A DNA stretch of 64,000 nt from M3007 sp031425035 (GCA_031425035.1 JANPIN010000132.1:1-64000), one strand, 5' to 3'; shown: positions 42,820-52,761, counted from the first letter of the stretch. Program-made: numbers and translations. Notes: generated from the letters alone by a model not told the origin.

Positions 42820-44553
42820 TTAGTGGCATACCGACACTTTACGCATGGTCACGCCTTCGCCGGCGCTCACTTGAACCAGGTAAGTACCGGAAGGCAGCGT
42901 GCTCACGTCGAACGTGGTCTGGCCGTTCTGGAAGTTTTTCAACAGTTGCGTGCTGACGAAACGACCGGTCCAGTCGATCAGGCTCACCGTCACGGCATCG
43001 TTCACTTTAGCCAGGTTGATGTCCAGACGGATCTGGTCATTGGCTGGATTTGGAGCGATCACCACTTTGGATGCATCCAGGAACGTTGGTTTTACCGATA
43101 CCAGATTAGCCGGGTATCCTTCCATTTGCAGACGCTGAATGATGGCGGCACCGGAATAACCGCTGTACAGTTGGTCCAGGAAAAGTGGTGTGGTCGGGAA
43201 ATTCAGGTATAATTCATCTACGGTGTTGCTGAACGCGATGTTCGAACCGGTCGTACCATTGGAACCGTTGTACAACAGCGAAATGTAGTACGGATGACGG
43301 GCTTTCAAAACCACCGGATCACCGTTCGAGAAGTCGGTCAGCGGAATCGTTATCAGGCTGTCCACTGGCTCGAGGCCGGTCATCGTGTAAGTGCCGAAAC
43401 CAGCCTGGCCGCCGGGCAGATTATCCAGGTCGGTGAAGCCGCCGGTTAGATCGATCACGCCGTCGTTGTCCGGATCGCCGTCATACAGAATAACGGTGAT
43501 GTCATCGGCGCCCGTGCCGGCAATAGCGGCAGCATTGGCAATACCGAAAGTGGCAAAAGCACCTATGCCGCCGTTCGGGCCGGTCAGGCAAAGGCCGCCG
43601 GACTGCTGCTGGAAGTTGGATGCGGCAAAGACCTCCGCTGTAGAAGATACGCCCAGCGGATCGATTTTCAGGTTATCCGTAGCGAAGGTATACGGAGTGA
43701 TCTGGAAAGCGCGCTTGACGGTGTCCCGTGGTTCCGTGTAGTAGCTGTTGCTGTAAGTCACATCGTAGCGACCCAGTACAGTTGGCAGGTAAGCGGGCAG
43801 GTAAACGAAGGTATCCACACCAGCTGATACGGAGGATAAAGGCGTTTGCAGAACGGTTTTTACGCCGTTCGGGTCTTTCACCTCAGCGGTAATAACCACG
43901 TTGCTTACATCATTTACTTCCCGGTTTACAAAACGAACGCCTATGTTATTGAGCGTGTCGATTTGCGTAACCGGAGTAGCGTAGTGATAAGCGGCCACGG
44001 CATTATAAAGGCGTGGGAATACGAAACAGGTCTCTACAGTTTTACCGGCAGCCAGAGCCTCGTCAATTTTTGTGCCGATGTCCCGGCCCACCGAAATCAC
44101 CGGAATGGTCACCAGATCGGCATTGGTACCCGCCGACATATACAGCGGAGTACAACCATTGTCAGCCACGTTGTCGAAGTGATTAAGAATAATCACAGCT
44201 TCCGCGCCGGCTTGCTGGGCATAGTAAGCTTTCAGGCTGAAGTTGCAGGTTTTACGGCGAACCAGTGCCCATTTGCCGGCCAGGCTTTGGGTGATGGTGT
44301 CGCAGCCCAAGGTGTCAGATACTACGGAGCGCGCCCACTCCGGCGTACCACAAATATCCTCGGTTACCACGCCTCCAAAAAGGGCATAACCCCAGCCACA
44401 TTCGCCCTGGGCATAAGTCGACGAAACACCGTCAATGGTGACCCGTAGTAAAAAACCATTGTCCTGGGTTTGTGCCTGAAGGTGTTGAACGGCAAATAAC
44501 TGCACCAGGGCGAGCAGTACGATGGCAGAAAAGTGTAAGAGTTTTCGTTGCAT
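42820..44553 (-). CDS. Secreted protease-associated-domain protein, T9SS type A (copy 1)
   Basis: 577 residues. A signal peptide ends near LQAQ (residue 28). Residues 60-190 form a PA (protease-associated) domain with GKWALVRRKTCNFSLKAYYAQQAGAEAVIILNHFDN and TIPVISVGRDIG. A beta-sandwich region (AGVDTFVYLPAYLPTVLGRYDVTYSN) and an acidic calcium-binding-like DGDPDNDGVIDL segment follow. The C-terminus KVVIAPNPANDQIRLDINL ... GTYLVQVSAGEGVTMRKVSVCH is a type A sorting domain. No protease catalytic triad is visible. It is a tandem duplicate of the next gene. Confidence 0.85.
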   Translation of the reverse strand: MQRKLLHFSAIVLLALVQLFAVQHLQAQTQDNGFLLRVTIDGVSSTYAQGECGWGYALFGGVVTEDICGTPEWARSVVSDTLGCDTITQSLAGKWALVRRKTCNFSLKAYYAQQAGAEAVIILNHFDNVADNGCTPLYMSAGTNADLVTIPVISVGRDIGTKIDEALAAGKTVETCFVFPRLYNAVAAYHYATPVTQIDTLNNIGVRFVNREVNDVSNVVITAEVKDPNGVKTVLQTPLSSVSAGVDTFVYLPAYLPTVLGRYDVTYSNSYYTEPRDTVKRAFQITPYTFATDNLKIDPLGVSSTAEVFAASNFQQQSGGLCLTGPNGGIGAFATFGIANAAAIAGTGADDITVILYDGDPDNDGVIDLTGGFTDLDNLPGGQAGFGTYTMTGLEPVDSLITIPLTDFSNGDPVVLKARHPYYISLLYNGSNGTTGSNIAFSNTVDELYLNFPTTPLFLDQLYSGYSGAAIIQRLQMEGYPANLVSVKPTFLDASKVVIAPNPANDQIRLDINLAKVNDAVTVSLIDWTGRFVSTQLLKNFQNGQTTFDVSTLPSGTYLVQVSAGEGVTMRKVSVCH

Positions 44554-44594
44554 AGCAAAGAATCAGTTTAAATTTTCATGAAATGTTTGATGGG

Positions 44595-44624
44595 CAAAGA
44601 TAGACTTTTAGTTTATTTAACAAA
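44595..44624 (-). promoter_or_regulatory. Promoter TTTG-N18-TATCTTTG (copy 1)
   Basis: -33 box at 44621-44624 and -7 box at 44595-44602 on the minus strand, 41 nt before the start codon. The same arrangement is found upstream of copy 2. Confidence 0.6.
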
Positions 44625-44764
44625 TTAATCGCTGAAATTCTGCTATTCATCGTGCAATTACGGTTGTTCAGCCTGTTTTAGGCAAATTCGAGTGGTTTGG
44701 ATAGGCTGCTGGTTAAATATTTAAATATTTTGTTAGGTAACGCAGCCCTATGATCATTTTTAAG

Positions 44765-44808
44765 CAAAAAAAATGAGTCACCCCGTGTTTTCACGAGGTG
44801 ACTCATTT
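44765..44808 (-). terminator. Terminator hairpin for copy 2
   Basis: AAATGAGTCACC (44771-44782) pairs with GGTGACTCATTT (44797-44808). An A-tract at 44766-44773 gives Ts on the minus strand. Similar in sequence to the hairpin at 42735-42779. Confidence 0.75.
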
Positions 44809-44925
44809 AAAATTCGCAAGAAAGCTGTTATAGTCAGCTCAAATTAGTTAGCTCAAAGTTGGATTTCAATTATCTGATCATCAGATTTTCAAACCAACAA
44901 ACCTAGCCAAACCACTCAAAACCGC

Positions 44926-46671
44926 CTAATGGCTGACTACCACTTTGCGCATAGTCGTTCCTTCGTTGGTGCTCACCTGAACCAGGTAGGCGCCCGGAGG
45001 CAGCGCACGTACATTAAACGTCAACTGACCGCTTTGGAAATTCTTTAGCGTCTGCGTGCTCACGAAACGGCCGGTCCTGTCGATCAGGCTAACCGTGACG
45101 ATGTCATTCACCTGCGCCAGGTTGATATCGAGGCGGAACTGGTCCTGGGCAGGATTCGGTGCGACGGCCACTTTCGAAGCATCCAGCAGCGTCGGTTTTA
45201 CCGATACCAGGTTGGCCGGATAACCTTCCAGTTGTAGACGTTGAATGAGGGTCGCGCCGGCATACCCACTGTAGAGTTGATCCAGGTAGAGTGGCGTGGT
45301 CGGGAAATTCAAATACAGTTCATCGGTGGAAGCACTAAAAGCGATGTCTTTCCCGGTTGTGCCGTTGGATCCATTATACAACAGCGAGAGGTAGTAAGGG
45401 TGGCGCGCTTTGAGCATAATCGGACCGCCGGTCGTGAAATCAGACAATTCAATCGTGATCAGGCTGTCAACCGGTTCCAGACCCGTCATGGTGTAAGTGC
45501 CAAAACCCACTTGTCCGCCGGGCAAATTATCTAGATCCGTGAAGCCGCCACTGAAATCGATCACGCCGTCATCGTCCGGGTCGCCGTCATACAGGATGGC
45601 GGTGATCTCATCGGCGCCGGTACCGGCAATATCCGCAGCATTCGCAATACCAAAAGTGGCGTAGCGCGCCACAGCACCGTTAGGTCCCGTAATATACAGA
45701 GAGCCGGACTGCTGCTGGAAGTTGGCGGCCACGAAGTTTTCATCCGTTGTCGCCACACCGCCCGGATCGACGGTCAGGTTATCGCTGGCAAATGTATAAG
45801 GTGTGTGGTAGAAAGAACGAAACAGCGTATCGCGCGATTCTGTGTAAATATTATTGCTGTAAGTAACCTCGAAACGGCCCAGAATAGCCGGTGGCAGGTA
45901 AGCGGGCAGATAAACGAAGGTGTCCAGACCGGCTGCTACCTCGCCCAGCGTAGTGGTCAGGGTGGTCACGTTGCCGTTTGGCTCGCGTACGTCGGCGCGT
46001 ATAATCACGTTAGAGACCGGCGCCACATCGCGGTTCACGAAACGTACGCCAATGTTGGCCAGCGTATCCACCTGACTGACCGGCGTGGCGTAGTGATAAG
46101 CGGCCACGGCATTGTACATGCGCGGGAATACGAAACAGGTCTGTACTGATTTGCCGGCATTGAGCGCCGTATTGATCAGTTCGCCGATGGTACGGCCCAC
46201 GAAAATGGCAGGAATAGTAACGTCAGCGGCATGCGCGCCGCCCGACATATTGGTAATGGTACAGCCATTCTGCGTCGGATCATTGTAGTGATTTACGATG
46301 ATCACCGCATCTGCGCCGGCCTGCTGGGCATTATAGGCCTTGAGGCTGAAGTCGCAGGCGCCGCGGCGAACGAGGGCCCACTTGCCGCTCAGGTTCTGCG
46401 AAGTGACCGTAGTATCGCAGCCCAGCGAATCGGGCCGCAGCCACTGAATCGTGCTGCAAATGTCTTCCGTCACCGAGCCACCCCAGCCGGTAGAATAACC
46501 CCAGCCGCAATCGCCGTAGGGATATTCTGTAATCATACCGTCGATGGTAATGCGCAGGATAAACCCGTTGTCCTGGGTGCCCGCGCCTTGCGCGCTCAGG
46601 GTCTGCAGGTTAAACAGATGGAAAAGTAGCAGCAGGCAGGTAGTTGAGAAAAGTGTCTGTTTTTGGAACAT
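44926..46671 (-). CDS. Secreted protease-associated-domain protein, T9SS type A (copy 2)
   Basis: 581 residues, clearly homologous to the preceding gene from signal peptide to sorting domain (same PA motif GKWALVRRGACDFSLKAYNAQQAGADAVIIVNHY, same DGDPDDDGVIDF acidic loop, same FPTTPLYLDQLYSGYAGATLIQRLQLEGYPANLVSVKPT). Divergence is mostly in the N-terminal third and the central sandwich. It has its own promoter and terminator. The pair could be alternative surface variants; the ligand is unknown. Confidence 0.85.
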   Translation of the reverse strand: MFQKQTLFSTTCLLLLFHLFNLQTLSAQGAGTQDNGFILRITIDGMITEYPYGDCGWGYSTGWGGSVTEDICSTIQWLRPDSLGCDTTVTSQNLSGKWALVRRGACDFSLKAYNAQQAGADAVIIVNHYNDPTQNGCTITNMSGGAHAADVTIPAIFVGRTIGELINTALNAGKSVQTCFVFPRMYNAVAAYHYATPVSQVDTLANIGVRFVNRDVAPVSNVIIRADVREPNGNVTTLTTTLGEVAAGLDTFVYLPAYLPPAILGRFEVTYSNNIYTESRDTLFRSFYHTPYTFASDNLTVDPGGVATTDENFVAANFQQQSGSLYITGPNGAVARYATFGIANAADIAGTGADEITAILYDGDPDDDGVIDFSGGFTDLDNLPGGQVGFGTYTMTGLEPVDSLITIELSDFTTGGPIMLKARHPYYLSLLYNGSNGTTGKDIAFSASTDELYLNFPTTPLYLDQLYSGYAGATLIQRLQLEGYPANLVSVKPTLLDASKVAVAPNPAQDQFRLDINLAQVNDIVTVSLIDRTGRFVSTQTLKNFQSGQLTFNVRALPPGAYLVQVSTNEGTTMRKVVVSH

Positions 46672-46712
46672 GATAAAATGTAGTTTAAAGTTTCATGAAA
46701 ATGGTTGTTAAA

Positions 46713-46742
46713 CAAAGTTAGCTGAATCACGCATATATCAAA
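46713..46742 (-). promoter_or_regulatory. Promoter TTTG-N18-TAACTTTG (copy 2)
   Basis: -33 box at 46739-46742 and -7 box at 46713-46720 on the minus strand, also 41 nt before the start codon. Leader motif (T/C)AGTTTAAA-N-TTTCATGAAA is shared with copy 1. Confidence 0.6.
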
Positions 46743-46885
46743 ACCGGAAAGGTCGGTTCGGCTAATCCTTGATTTTTGTGAAAAGCTTTTTCGGGCATTG
46801 GTCAGAATATTTCAATTTTACACCTCTTCCCGTTCCATCTGGCTCGGGAATCTTACTTTCACGGCTTTCACTAAACAGATTTGAC

Positions 46886-48820
46886 ATGCTAAAAAATTAT
46901 ACCATGCTCTTATTGGGCTGCCTGCTGGTCCAGCTGGCCGCTGCCCAAACGGTCCCACACCGGTTATTAGCCACCGTTCCGCACTTCCAGCCCCAACTTG
47001 TGGCGCCCCGGATTTACCCCTATGAAATTCTGGTACCGGGTCTGATCGATCCACACCCGCTGACGGAATCGGGGGTCAATTACCGCGACCCCGAAGAAGC
47101 TGCCGGCATCACTCGATGGGATGCGCAGTCGTATGGTTGTATGTCGCAGCGGATTTATGCCAATCCCGCCGGCGAACCGGTCGTTAACTGGCTGTATGGC
47201 CAGGCCGACCCCAATTTCGGGGACCGCGGCACCGGCCATAATGTACGTACCGGCGGCAACTGGCCAGAGGTGAATCAGCGGGTGGAATTTGCCCGCACGG
47301 GCTTTCCGGGCGCCGTTATCCTTGGCGACGGTACCGAAGTCATCATCAGCCATAACACCGGCGTTAGCCCTTTTAAACTCTGGATGGCCCGCAAAGCCGC
47401 CGGTTCTAGCAACTGGACCGAAACATCCCTGCCGGCCCCCAATGGCGTGGCCATGCTGTGGCCTAAAGTCGCCGTCGGCGGCCCCGACAACATGACGCTG
47501 CACGTGATCGGCCTCACCGCACCGGTCGGCGGCGCTACTTTCGGTACCGTTTATCAGGGACTGAACGGCCATATTCTGTACTACCGTTCCACGAACGGCG
47601 GTCTGAGCTGGGATCAGCAGAACGTCATTATTCCCGGACTGGATAACAGCCGCTACGATGGTTTTTCCGCCGATTCCTACACCATCGATGCGCGTGGCAA
47701 CGGGGTGGCGATCGCCGCTTTCCCCGACTGGAATGATGTGCGGGTGTTCAAATCAACGGATAACGGCGGCACCTGGTCGAATTTGCAGGTGCTTGATTTT
47801 CCGGATGTACTGGAGAACTACCAGCCGGCGCCCGGTATTTCCTACACTGTCGCCGACGTGCCGCTGGATACGCTGGCGCCCGATTCATTGGCCATTCGGA
47901 CCAACGACGGTTTCGGCGCCGTACTGATCGATGCCAGCCAGCAGGTACACGTTTGGTTCGGCCGCATGTACGTGATCGATAACGTTTTTACCGACTCTAC
48001 ATCCAGCGTTTATCCCGGAACGAACGGCTTGTTTTACTGGAATGAAAGCCACGGCGCGAACAACCTGGACATCATTACCGGCGCACTGGACTATAATGGC
48101 AATGACGCCATCGATATTTCCTCGCTGACTGATATTGCCCGCTATGGCAACGGTAATATTTCGAGTTTCCCGACCGCCGGCGAGGATGCGGACGGCAATA
48201 TTTACCTGGTGTACGCGGCGCTGGATGAGCGTTATCGCGACGGTTCGGCGAATGACCAGTTTTATCGCCGTTTATACGCCATGAAAACCACGGATGGCGG
48301 CAATCAATGGGGAGAGGTGAAAGAACTTTCCGTGCCGCCCTATGTCGAGGCGGATCTGGCGCCTTACCTGGAATGCGTGTATCCAATTGTGCCGCGCCAC
48401 GTGGGCAATCAACTCTGGGTGCTCTATCAGCAGGATTATATAGCCGGCTCCAATGTGTGGGGTAACAACCACGGGGCGGGCGACAACACCATTGTTTTTG
48501 TCGCGGTGGATAAAGATTCGATCCCCGATGCGCTGGTGGGCACCTTCGAGCCGGCTAAAGCGGATGCCGGTTTCGATTTGCGTTTGAGCCCCAATCCGGC
48601 TTCCGGCACGACGGTATTATCTGCTCAGTTAAGTGGTACCTCTTCAGCCCGCGTGGAAGTGTTCGATCTGCTGGGACGTCCGGTGCAGCAACTGGCGCTC
48701 GGTATGTTGAGCGGCCGGCAATCGGTGAATTTGTCGCTGCAGCCATTGCCCGCCGGTACTTACTGGGTGCGGGTCACGGAAGGAGCGCGTTTTGGAATAA
48801 CCAAGTTGCAGGTGCAATAA
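46886..48820 (+). CDS. BNR/Asp-box propeller protein, T9SS type A
   Basis: 644 residues from ATG 46886. A signal peptide ends around QLAAAQ. Propeller repeats show YYRSTNGGLSWDQQNVI, VFKSTDNGGTWSNLQVL and MKTTDGGNQWGEVKELS, which are Asp-box motifs. The tail LRLSPNPASGTTVLSAQL ... GTYWVRVTEGARFGITKLQVQ is a type A sorting domain. Sialidase-type catalytic residues are not evident. The frame could start at 46769, but that part lacks a signal peptide at its beginning. Confidence 0.82.
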   Translation: MLKNYTMLLLGCLLVQLAAAQTVPHRLLATVPHFQPQLVAPRIYPYEILVPGLIDPHPLTESGVNYRDPEEAAGITRWDAQSYGCMSQRIYANPAGEPVVNWLYGQADPNFGDRGTGHNVRTGGNWPEVNQRVEFARTGFPGAVILGDGTEVIISHNTGVSPFKLWMARKAAGSSNWTETSLPAPNGVAMLWPKVAVGGPDNMTLHVIGLTAPVGGATFGTVYQGLNGHILYYRSTNGGLSWDQQNVIIPGLDNSRYDGFSADSYTIDARGNGVAIAAFPDWNDVRVFKSTDNGGTWSNLQVLDFPDVLENYQPAPGISYTVADVPLDTLAPDSLAIRTNDGFGAVLIDASQQVHVWFGRMYVIDNVFTDSTSSVYPGTNGLFYWNESHGANNLDIITGALDYNGNDAIDISSLTDIARYGNGNISSFPTAGEDADGNIYLVYAALDERYRDGSANDQFYRRLYAMKTTDGGNQWGEVKELSVPPYVEADLAPYLECVYPIVPRHVGNQLWVLYQQDYIAGSNVWGNNHGAGDNTIVFVAVDKDSIPDALVGTFEPAKADAGFDLRLSPNPASGTTVLSAQLSGTSSARVEVFDLLGRPVQQLALGMLSGRQSVNLSLQPLPAGTYWVRVTEGARFGITKLQVQ

Positions 48821-49188
48821 GAGGGATTACACTTAATAAGCACACCATGTTTTATAATTTAACCACAGCGAGCACCAAGAGCACCAAGAGCACCAAGTTG
48901 CGTTACTCTACGCTCTGTGTTCCTGGTGTTCTCTGTGGTTAAATAATTTTTATTTGTTCTATTAATGCCTCGTACTTGTGGGATCATTATGTTGTTTTTT
49001 CCAGTAAAATAACCCCGCATCTCGCCCACCTTTTAATTTTAACAGGTAAGCCGTTAATAAAAACCAAACTACCTCGTTAAACCATCTTTTAATCCGGCAG
49101 TCCTACCCACAGCATTCGTCTTTGCTGCTATTGCCTTTCCTCAAACGGCTGCACTGTAACCGATTCCTTCACTTATCAATCATCCAAG
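48821..49188. other. 368-nt gap, mostly a repeat hairpin
   Basis: Holds the hairpin at 48857-48944. The remaining sequence before the DUF1800 gene shows no clear promoter match. Confidence 0.4.
48857..48944. repeat. Tandem-arm hairpin (GAGCACCAA units)
   Basis: Left arm (48857-48897) repeats AGAGCACCA; right arm (48913-48944) is its approximate reverse complement. Outer ends AACCACAG and CTGTGGTT match. Confidence 0.75.
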
Positions 49189-50844
49189 ATGGCATCACTT
49201 TCCCCGCTTTCGGGCGTGTTGGGCCGCCGCCGGGCCGCGCATTTGCTGCGGCGTACCAGCTATCGTTACACCAAAGCCAAGGTGGACGAACTGGCCGGCC
49301 AAACGGCTGCTCAGGCTTTGCCCACCCTGTTGCAACTTTATCCCTTTCAGGTGGACCAGCCGCACTACGACGATCCGACGACCCAGGGCACCAACGAAAA
49401 CCTGACCTGGTGTCTGCCCTATGGCATTGTACCGACGGTCGAAGATTTCAAGCTGCGCCGCAGTGTGGTCAGCTGGTGGCTCAACGAGGCCGTGCACGAT
49501 GCCGGTATTGGCCACAAAATGACCCTGTTCGTCCATCAGTACCTGGTTACCGACATCCTGTCGTTCGGAACCGCCCACTTTTTCGATTATCTGGGGCTAC
49601 TGCGCTGGGGCGCGCTGGGCAATTTCAAGAAACTGGCCACCAAAATGGTGCTCGACAACTGTATGCTGCGTTATTTGAACAATCAGCAAAACAGTAAAAA
49701 TAGCCCCAATGAAAACTTCGCCCGCGAGTTTTTTGAACTTTTTACCATCGGAAAAGGCCTGCAGATCGGTCCGGGCGACTATACGAATTATACCGAAGAC
49801 GATATTGTGCAGGCCGCCCGGGTCTTCACCGGCTTTCGCACCCAGGGTGCGCGCAACCTTTTTGATGCAGAAACCGGATTGCCGAACGGCGCACCGAAAA
49901 TAAATAACCACGATACGGGAAACAAAACGTTCAGCGATAAATTCCAGGGCGCTACGATCACCGGCGCTACGACAGCGGTGGGTATGCTGCAGGAACTGGA
50001 CGATTTCGTCGCGATGGTATTCGCCCAGCCGGAAACGGCTAAAAATCTCTGCCGGCGTTTGTACCGTTTTTTCGTCAACCGCAACATCAGCGCCGAAATT
50101 GAAAGCGATGTGATAGCGCCCCTGGCCCTTACCCTGACCGCCAGTAATTTTGAAGTAAAACCGGTGCTGGAACAACTGCTCCAAAGCCAGCATTTCTTCG
50201 ATGAGGACGATTCGGACAACACGAACGAGATCGTGGGCGGCATCATTAAATCGCCGCTGGAACTGGCCCTGCAAGCCATCACTTTTTTCGACGTGCCCAT
50301 ACCCGATCCGATCACGAACACCGTGGATCATTACACCTTCTTTTATGGCGCCGCCGTGCAGGACCGTATGCTCACGCTGGCCAATATGCAGTTGTTTTTC
50401 CCCACCGACGTAGCCGGTTACCCGGGGTTTTACCACGAGCCGGAAGTCCATCGCCTGTGGTTCAATTCCAGTACCATCATTGCGCGCTACAAGGTGCCCG
50501 CCATGCTGCTGAGCGGGAAATTCACCATTGGCGGACAACAAAATGTATCCTTCCGTACCAAGCTGGACATCGCGCCCTGGATCAAAAACAGCGGCAACAT
50601 CACCGATCCAACCGACGCTTTCGTGCTGGTCAGCGATCTGCTCGACTATTTACTGCCCGAAGCGCCCAGTGCCGAACGCTTCGACTACTTCTTCTTAAAT
50701 GTGTTTTTGACCAACCTGCCACCCGCCGATTGGACCTACGACTGGCAGGACTACCTGAGCACCGGCAACGACGATAACGTGAAAATTCCCCTGGAACGAC
50801 TCATCAACGCTATTATGTTCTCGCCGGAGTACCAGTTGTTTTAA
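49189..50844 (+). CDS. DUF1800 protein
   Basis: 551 residues. ASLSPLSGVLGRRRAAHLLRRTSY is the characteristic DUF1800 start, followed by a helical body with NENFAREFFELFTIGKG, YTEDDIVQAARVFTGFR and GMLQELDDFVAMVFAQPETAKNLCRRLYRFFV. No obvious signal peptide; in other phyla members are often secreted by Tat. Usually encoded next to DUF1501, as here. Function unknown. The gap between the two holds a tandem-repeat hairpin. Confidence 0.9.
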   Translation: MASLSPLSGVLGRRRAAHLLRRTSYRYTKAKVDELAGQTAAQALPTLLQLYPFQVDQPHYDDPTTQGTNENLTWCLPYGIVPTVEDFKLRRSVVSWWLNEAVHDAGIGHKMTLFVHQYLVTDILSFGTAHFFDYLGLLRWGALGNFKKLATKMVLDNCMLRYLNNQQNSKNSPNENFAREFFELFTIGKGLQIGPGDYTNYTEDDIVQAARVFTGFRTQGARNLFDAETGLPNGAPKINNHDTGNKTFSDKFQGATITGATTAVGMLQELDDFVAMVFAQPETAKNLCRRLYRFFVNRNISAEIESDVIAPLALTLTASNFEVKPVLEQLLQSQHFFDEDDSDNTNEIVGGIIKSPLELALQAITFFDVPIPDPITNTVDHYTFFYGAAVQDRMLTLANMQLFFPTDVAGYPGFYHEPEVHRLWFNSSTIIARYKVPAMLLSGKFTIGGQQNVSFRTKLDIAPWIKNSGNITDPTDAFVLVSDLLDYLLPEAPSAERFDYFFLNVFLTNLPPADWTYDWQDYLSTGNDDNVKIPLERLINAIMFSPEYQLF

Positions 50845-50963
50845 GTTGGTTATCGGTGTATTGGTTATTGGGGGGAATAAGGATCATCCAAAGTGTCATG
50901 AAGATCCTCATTACTCCAGCATCAAATCCTATTAACCAATAACCACTAACCAATAACCAAGTA
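50843..50963. repeat. Tandem-arm hairpin between DUF1800 and DUF1501 genes
   Basis: TTGGTTAT-type units (50843-50876) and their reverse complement ATTAACCAATAACC (50931-50963) around an unrelated 54-nt loop. Confidence 0.8.
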
Positions 50964-50986
50964 GTGTTTTGCACATTATCAATTCA

Positions 50987-52660
50987 ATGCAGATGAAAAG
51001 AAGAAACTTTCTCAAAATATTTCCGTCGGTGGGTATTACGCCCTTCGTCGTGAACGGGCTGCCAATGCGGCCTTTTGCCAATAGCAAACTCGCTAAAATC
51101 ATGTCCACCTGCGACGGCGTGGAAGATCGCGTGCTGGTGCTCATTCAGATGCACGGCGGTAATGACGGTCTGAATGCCATTATTCCGGTTGAGCAGTACG
51201 ATTTATACGCCAATTTGCGGCCCAGCATTAAAATCCCCAACAGCGGCGCCAATAAGTACATCGATCTGGATCTTACTTTAGCCAGTGCCGACCGCGTGGG
51301 CCTGCACCCGGCTATGCTGTCCATGAAACAGATGTACGACGACGGCCGCGCCAGTGTCGTCCAGGCGGCTGGTTACAAGGATATGAACCAGTCGCACTTC
51401 AAAGGCACCGACCTGTGGCTCACCGGCGGGGATGGCACGGCGGCCAACAACAACATTCCTTCCGGCTGGATGGGACGTTCGCTGCAAGCCATGTATCCCG
51501 ATGTGCAGGGGGCGCCCACGGCCAATAACCCCGATCCGCTGGGCATTCAGCTCGGCGATTCCAACCCTTCGCTGGGTTTTCACACCGAAAGCGAACACCA
51601 GAACGTCATCAACCTCAGCGGCCAGGATGCGGCCGGATTTTACTCGCTCATCCAGACCATCGGCGGTATGCCGGTGACCAACGTACCCAACTCGGATTAC
51701 GGGCACGAGATCGAGTATATTATGGGCGTGGAACTGAGTACCAACCTGTACGCCCAGCGCATCAGCGCCACGTTTGCGGCCGGCAGTAATTCCAGTGCGG
51801 CTTATCCGGTTTCCGGAACCAATACCCTGGCTGACCAGTTACGCACGGTGGCCCGGTTGATCAAAGGCGGCTGCAAAACGAAGATCTTTCTCTGCAACAT
51901 GGGCGGTTTCGATACCCACGGCGATCAGATTATCGAGGGCGTCACCACCACCGGCAACCACGCCACGCTGCTGCAGAAGCTCAGCGATGCCACCAAAGTG
52001 TTTTTTGACGACCTTAAAAACATGGGCCTGGATGAGCAGGTCGTAGCTTGTACTTTCTCCGAATTTGGCCGTTGCGCCCAGGAGAACGGCTCCTTCGGCA
52101 CCGACCACGGTACGCTGGCCCCCATGTTCTTATTTGGTAAAAATATCAAAGCGGGCGTGGCCGGTACCAATGTGGATCTGGCCAACCTCACGAATGACAA
52201 CCAGTTGCAAGGCGTGCAGAATGATTACCGGCAGGTATTCGCCACGCTGTTGCAGGATTGGCTGGGCGCCAATAATTTCGTGCTGGAGCAAGCCATGTTC
52301 GAAGGCTATGCGAAACTCCCGGTCGTGGATGCGGCCGCAGTGGCCGGCCCCGATTGCTACATCGGCAGCACCACGTCGGTCTGGGATAAATATCAGGGCG
52401 AGCGCCCGCTCACGGTATTTCCTAATCCGGCGCGCAACATGGTCGAAGTGGCCTACGAAAGCAAAGCGAATTTCGAAGCCCGCCTGACCCTGCATAGCCT
52501 GGGCGGAACGGTCATTTCTTCCGTTTCCGCACGGGTGATCGACGGCAGTAATGCCTTCCAGCTGGACGTGAGCACGCTGCCACCCGGCAACTACTTCATC
52601 CGCCTGGAGAACAAAGTTTCCGGCGCGGCCGATGTGATCAAACTCAGCGTCGTCCGCTAG
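50987..52660 (+). CDS. DUF1501 protein with T9SS type A domain
   Basis: 557 residues. N-terminus MQMKRRNFLKIFPSVGITPFVV (or from the ATG two codons later) resembles a twin-arginine-type leader, though KRRNFLK lacks the exact consensus. The body has LVLIQMHGGNDGLNAIIPVEQYD, DMNQSHFKGTDLWLTGG, NMGGFDTHGDQIIEG and TFSEFGRCAQENGSFGTDHGTLAPMFLFG, the alkaline-phosphatase-like fold of DUF1501. The end (LTVFPNPARNMVEVAYES ... GNYFIRLENKVSGAADVIKLSVVR) is a type A sorting domain. It pairs with DUF1800 in one unit; function unknown. A TTG at 50969 is not favoured. Confidence 0.88.
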   Translation: MQMKRRNFLKIFPSVGITPFVVNGLPMRPFANSKLAKIMSTCDGVEDRVLVLIQMHGGNDGLNAIIPVEQYDLYANLRPSIKIPNSGANKYIDLDLTLASADRVGLHPAMLSMKQMYDDGRASVVQAAGYKDMNQSHFKGTDLWLTGGDGTAANNNIPSGWMGRSLQAMYPDVQGAPTANNPDPLGIQLGDSNPSLGFHTESEHQNVINLSGQDAAGFYSLIQTIGGMPVTNVPNSDYGHEIEYIMGVELSTNLYAQRISATFAAGSNSSAAYPVSGTNTLADQLRTVARLIKGGCKTKIFLCNMGGFDTHGDQIIEGVTTTGNHATLLQKLSDATKVFFDDLKNMGLDEQVVACTFSEFGRCAQENGSFGTDHGTLAPMFLFGKNIKAGVAGTNVDLANLTNDNQLQGVQNDYRQVFATLLQDWLGANNFVLEQAMFEGYAKLPVVDAAAVAGPDCYIGSTTSVWDKYQGERPLTVFPNPARNMVEVAYESKANFEARLTLHSLGGTVISSVSARVIDGSNAFQLDVSTLPPGNYFIRLENKVSGAADVIKLSVVR

Positions 52661-52664
52661 TTCC

Positions 52665-52688
52665 GTACGACGGACTTTTAGTCCGTCG
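52665..52688. repeat. Small dispersed palindrome, copy 2
   Basis: Arms CGACGGACT (52668-52676) and AGTCCGTCG (52680-52688) around TTT, preceded by GTA. Compared with copy 1 at 37471, one stem pair C:G has become A:T on both sides. Confidence 0.85.
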
Positions 52689-52716
52689 CGGCTCGATACC
52701 AAAACCCACCCTCTTC

Positions 52717-52749
52717 ACGCCGGCCAGCCTTCCGCTGACCGGCGTTTTT
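52717..52749 (+). terminator. Rho-independent terminator
   Basis: ACGCCGG (52717-52723) pairs with CCGGCGT (52739-52745), with inner CAGC/GCTG, followed by TTTTT. Confidence 0.8.
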
Positions 52750-52761
52750 ATTAGACCACTA

